NCBI RefSeq assembly: GCF_014267175.1
Contig: NZ_JACMTR010000002.1
Span: 4,613,501 to 4,677,500, forward strand
DNA: 64,000 nt
Direction of reading: 5' to 3'
DNA from: Pseudonocardia sp. C8
Lineage (GTDB): Bacteria; Actinomycetota; Actinomycetes; Mycobacteriales; Pseudonocardiaceae
Within the stretch, counting starts at the first letter, position 1; the number at the start of each line of letters is the position of its first letter. The translations under genes and the position numbers were made by a program. The notes below the pieces were generated by a model. That model was not told where the DNA came from. It did no database searches and saw only the letters and a list, made by a program, of their open reading frames with translations. This document shows, one piece after another, positions 62,259 through 64,000 of this stretch.

Positions 62259-62380
62259 GGGGTGCGTGCGCCTCCTCGGGCGATCGGGTCGATCTCGTCC
62301 GTACGGCCGGGACGACCGGCCGGGAACCTCGAACGGGAAGGGAGCCCCGGCGACGGGGAGGCGGCGCGTGCACGAATCAC
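62255..62380 (-). CDS. Possible 41-codon leader ORF ending on the sahH start
   Basis: On the minus strand GTG at 62380 is preceded at five bases by GAGGAGGGAGG, a stronger ribosome site than that of sahH itself. The frame encodes an Arg/Pro/Ser-rich peptide ([20 protein letters not shown] ...) and stops at a TGA that overlaps the sahH ATG (ATGA). This arrangement suits translational coupling: ribosomes finishing the leader restart on sahH. The riboswitch ends seven bases before the ribosome site. The peptide has no recognisable homology, so expression is inference. Confidence 0.4.
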   Translation of the reverse strand: MIRARAASPSPGLPSRSRFPAGRPGRTDEIDPIARGGARTP

Positions 62381-62402
62381 GGCGACCTCCCTCCTCGTCG
62401 GA

Positions 62403-62495
62403 GACAGGCGCCCTTTCTCGTCCGTGCCGGGCCGGACCCCGAGCGTGGCGGCCGCCACCCCACGGGGTGCACGACCGCTGCAGCGCCTCTCGGTG
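62403..62495 (-). promoter_or_regulatory. S-adenosylhomocysteine (SAH) riboswitch
   Basis: On the minus strand the P1 helix is CCGAG (62493-62489) with CTCGG (62443-62439). Directly after the 5' strand comes AGGCGCTGCAGC, matching the conserved GAGCGCUGCRRC core. A P2 hairpin follows (GCGG, CACCCC / GGGGTG, CCGC). AGGCGC (62488-62483) pairs with GCGCCT (62411-62406) to make the P4 pseudoknot of the SAH class. Its position upstream of sahH fits the known role: SAH binding turns the gene on. Confidence 0.75.
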
Positions 62496-62555
62496 CCCGG
62501 CTCTCTCGCGGGCTCCATCGTTCCCAGGCACCGCGGGGGTGTCAACCGGGCGTGA

Positions 62556-63929
62556 TCATCCCGGCAGGCGCTCGGCGAGCAGCGACCGGGCCGCCCCGTG
62601 CCGACCGTGCGCGGCGAGCAGGCCCGCCGGGGCCAGCACCGACTCGCTGTCCACCCGGACCTCCACCTGCGCGAGCGCGGGCAGCAGCACCGGGTCGTGA
62701 CGCACCGTCCCGGCGACCGCGGCGAGCCCGGCCGGGTCCCGCTGGCGGAACACCCCACCGGTCAGGACGACGAGACCGATCTCACCGTGCGCGTCCGGCG
62801 GCGGGGCGGCACCGGGTTCGGTGGCGACCGCGCCGACCGGGACGCCCGCGTCGAGCCGGCCCGTGTACCGCAGGTGCCTGCGCAGCGCGACGACGGCGGC
62901 GACCGCGGCCAGCCTGCGGTCCTCCGCCGCGGCACCCCGGTCGGCCGGCACCGCCGGCCCGGACCCCTCCAGCGCGGCGACCGCCGGGCCGAGCAGGTCG
63001 GCCTCGACCGGATCCATGATCCCCTCGGTCTGGCCCTCGACGAGGACGCCGCCCGCACCGTCCCGGACCCCGAGGTCACCCTCGACCGTCATGACGGCCG
63101 GCCCGCCCGACGGTGTGGCCAGGTGCACGTCCGTCGTCGCCGACCCGACGTCGACCACGACCACCCGGGAGCCGGTGAGCCGGGCCAGCGCCTCGGCCCC
63201 GGCGGCCACCGCGGCCGGCGTCCGGGTCGGGGCGAGCGCCGCGAACCGGCCCGGCCCTGGCCGCATGCCGAGCACCTGGCGGGCGTAGAGATCGGCGACG
63301 GCGTCGCGCACCGGGCCGGGCACGATCTCGCCGGGCCGCGGCACGAGGTCGGGGCACGTCGTCACCGCGCGCCCGCCTGCCCGGAGCAGGCCGAGCGCGT
63401 CGTCACGCAGGTCGTCGGCCACCGCCAGCAGGACCGGCCAGCGGCCCCGGATCCGGGCCAGCCGGCGCGCGTTGTGCAGCAGGACGCCCGGATCGTCACC
63501 GGCGGAGCCGCCGAGCAGCAGGACCGCGCCGGGCCGCTGCCCGGCCAGCTCGCGGGCACCGTCGCTCTCCAGCGGCCCGGCGTGCACGCCGACCACCCGG
63601 GCCCCGGCCGAGTGGCACACCCGGTGTCCCGCCTCGGTCGAGGTGAGCCGCTCCGCCCCGACGACGGCCAGCCGCAGCGGCCCGCCCGCCGAGGAGCAGG
63701 CCAGCACGTCCGGGGCGAGGCCGCCGGCCCGCCGGCCGACCGAGGCGACGGCCGCGGCGACCGCGGCGTCGATGCCCTCCAGCACGTCCGCGGTCGTGGG
63801 GTGCTCGGCGAAACCCTCCGGGGTGCCGTCCGGGCGGATCAGCACCGCCTTCGTCCAGGACGAGCCGACGTCCAGGCAGACCGCGGCGGAGTCCGGGGTT
63901 CCCGGGCCCGCGGAACGCGGATCGGTCAT
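62556..63929 (-). CDS. MutL/GlmL-like ASKHA ATPase (glutamate mutase L family)
   Basis: This 457-residue protein has the phosphate-1 motif VCLDVGSSWTKAVLI at residues 17-31 and a second actin-like block VVVDVGSATTDVHLAT near 270, followed by VEGDLGVRDGA. These fit the MutL family (PF13941), encoded beside glutamate mutases and related cobalamin enzymes as possible reactivators. No mutase gene is visible in the window; it may lie to the right. ATG 63929. It is upstream of sahH on the same strand but separated by the riboswitch leader. Confidence 0.82.
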   Translation of the reverse strand: MTDPRSAGPGTPDSAAVCLDVGSSWTKAVLIRPDGTPEGFAEHPTTADVLEGIDAAVAAAVASVGRRAGGLAPDVLACSSAGGPLRLAVVGAERLTSTEAGHRVCHSAGARVVGVHAGPLESDGARELAGQRPGAVLLLGGSAGDDPGVLLHNARRLARIRGRWPVLLAVADDLRDDALGLLRAGGRAVTTCPDLVPRPGEIVPGPVRDAVADLYARQVLGMRPGPGRFAALAPTRTPAAVAAGAEALARLTGSRVVVVDVGSATTDVHLATPSGGPAVMTVEGDLGVRDGAGGVLVEGQTEGIMDPVEADLLGPAVAALEGSGPAVPADRGAAAEDRRLAAVAAVVALRRHLRYTGRLDAGVPVGAVATEPGAAPPPDAHGEIGLVVLTGGVFRQRDPAGLAAVAGTVRHDPVLLPALAQVEVRVDSESVLAPAGLLAAHGRHGAARSLLAERLPG

Positions 63930-64000
63930 GGACGGCGAGCCTAGTGCGCCGTGGACCCGATCGGGACGGGCTCGCGCCGCGGACGACGACGGCGGCGCCC

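Overview
The window is chromosomal DNA of a high-GC actinobacterium, most likely from the Pseudonocardiaceae (Pseudonocardia-like). The evidence is the very GC-rich third codon positions, many GTG and TTG starts, frequent 4-base GTGA overlaps between genes, and lineage markers: WhiB1, the SigH/RshA pair, PdtaS, MtrA-MtrB-LpqB, long-form HPF and ribosomal protein bL37. From about 6 kb to 36 kb and again from 59.5 to 62.3 kb the gene order follows the known Mycobacterium tuberculosis order whiB1-pdtaS-rshA-sigH-SRAP-aroA-rsgA ... secA1-hpf-comF-lpqB-mtrB-mtrA-tmk-sahH. The genus assignment is an inference.

Layout. 1-4.3 kb: a hydantoinase/oxoprolinase pair (hyuA and a partial hyuB) divergent from a LacI-type regulator, with two identical 12-bp palindromes between them. 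4.3-6.4 kb: a small membrane protein, a lipid kinase and whiB1, which has a CRP-like site upstream. 6.7-22.5 kb: a core block with PdtaS, bL37, RshA-SigH (with a sigma-R type promoter), a YbaK deacylase, a SAM methyltransferase, a GGDEF-EAL protein, SRAP, AroA, RsgA, a lipoprotein, a WS/DGAT, an RlmB-like methylase and a lactate-oxidase relative. 22.6-27.1 kb: a HAD protein, a MarR-ABC exporter operon, a non-coding array of hairpin repeats and an actinobacterial protein of unknown function. 27.2-36.4 kb: secA, hpf, comF, lpqB, mtrB and mtrA.

36.5-59.4 kb is a catabolic island lying exactly between mtrA and tmk, which are neighbours in M. tuberculosis. Its left part holds a decayed SDR and its intact tandem copy, an alcohol dehydrogenase, two HSL-type esterases and a PucR-like regulator. 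Its right part is a TetR regulon: six matches to TRGATAGANNRATCTA lie in front of tetR itself, an eight-gene operon (LLM oxidoreductase, ThDP enzyme, acyl-CoA synthetase, aldehyde dehydrogenase, enoyl-CoA hydratase, an NTF2-MDR fusion, thiolase, EthD), an amidohydrolase, a VOC protein, an NTF2-like + MDR pair, and a NIPSNAP + flavin reductase + thiolase-like operon. Together these look like a CoA-dependent breakdown route for an unidentified aromatic or alicyclic compound. Several genes show duplication and decay: an amidohydrolase remnant at one operator, a thiolase-like protein without its catalytic His, and the truncated SDR.

59.5-64 kb returns to core genes: tmk, a Nudix hydrolase and sahH, which carries a probable S-adenosylhomocysteine riboswitch followed by a small upstream reading frame that ends on the sahH start codon, then a MutL/GlmL-like ATPase. 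I saw no rRNA, tRNA, CRISPR array, transposase or integrase.
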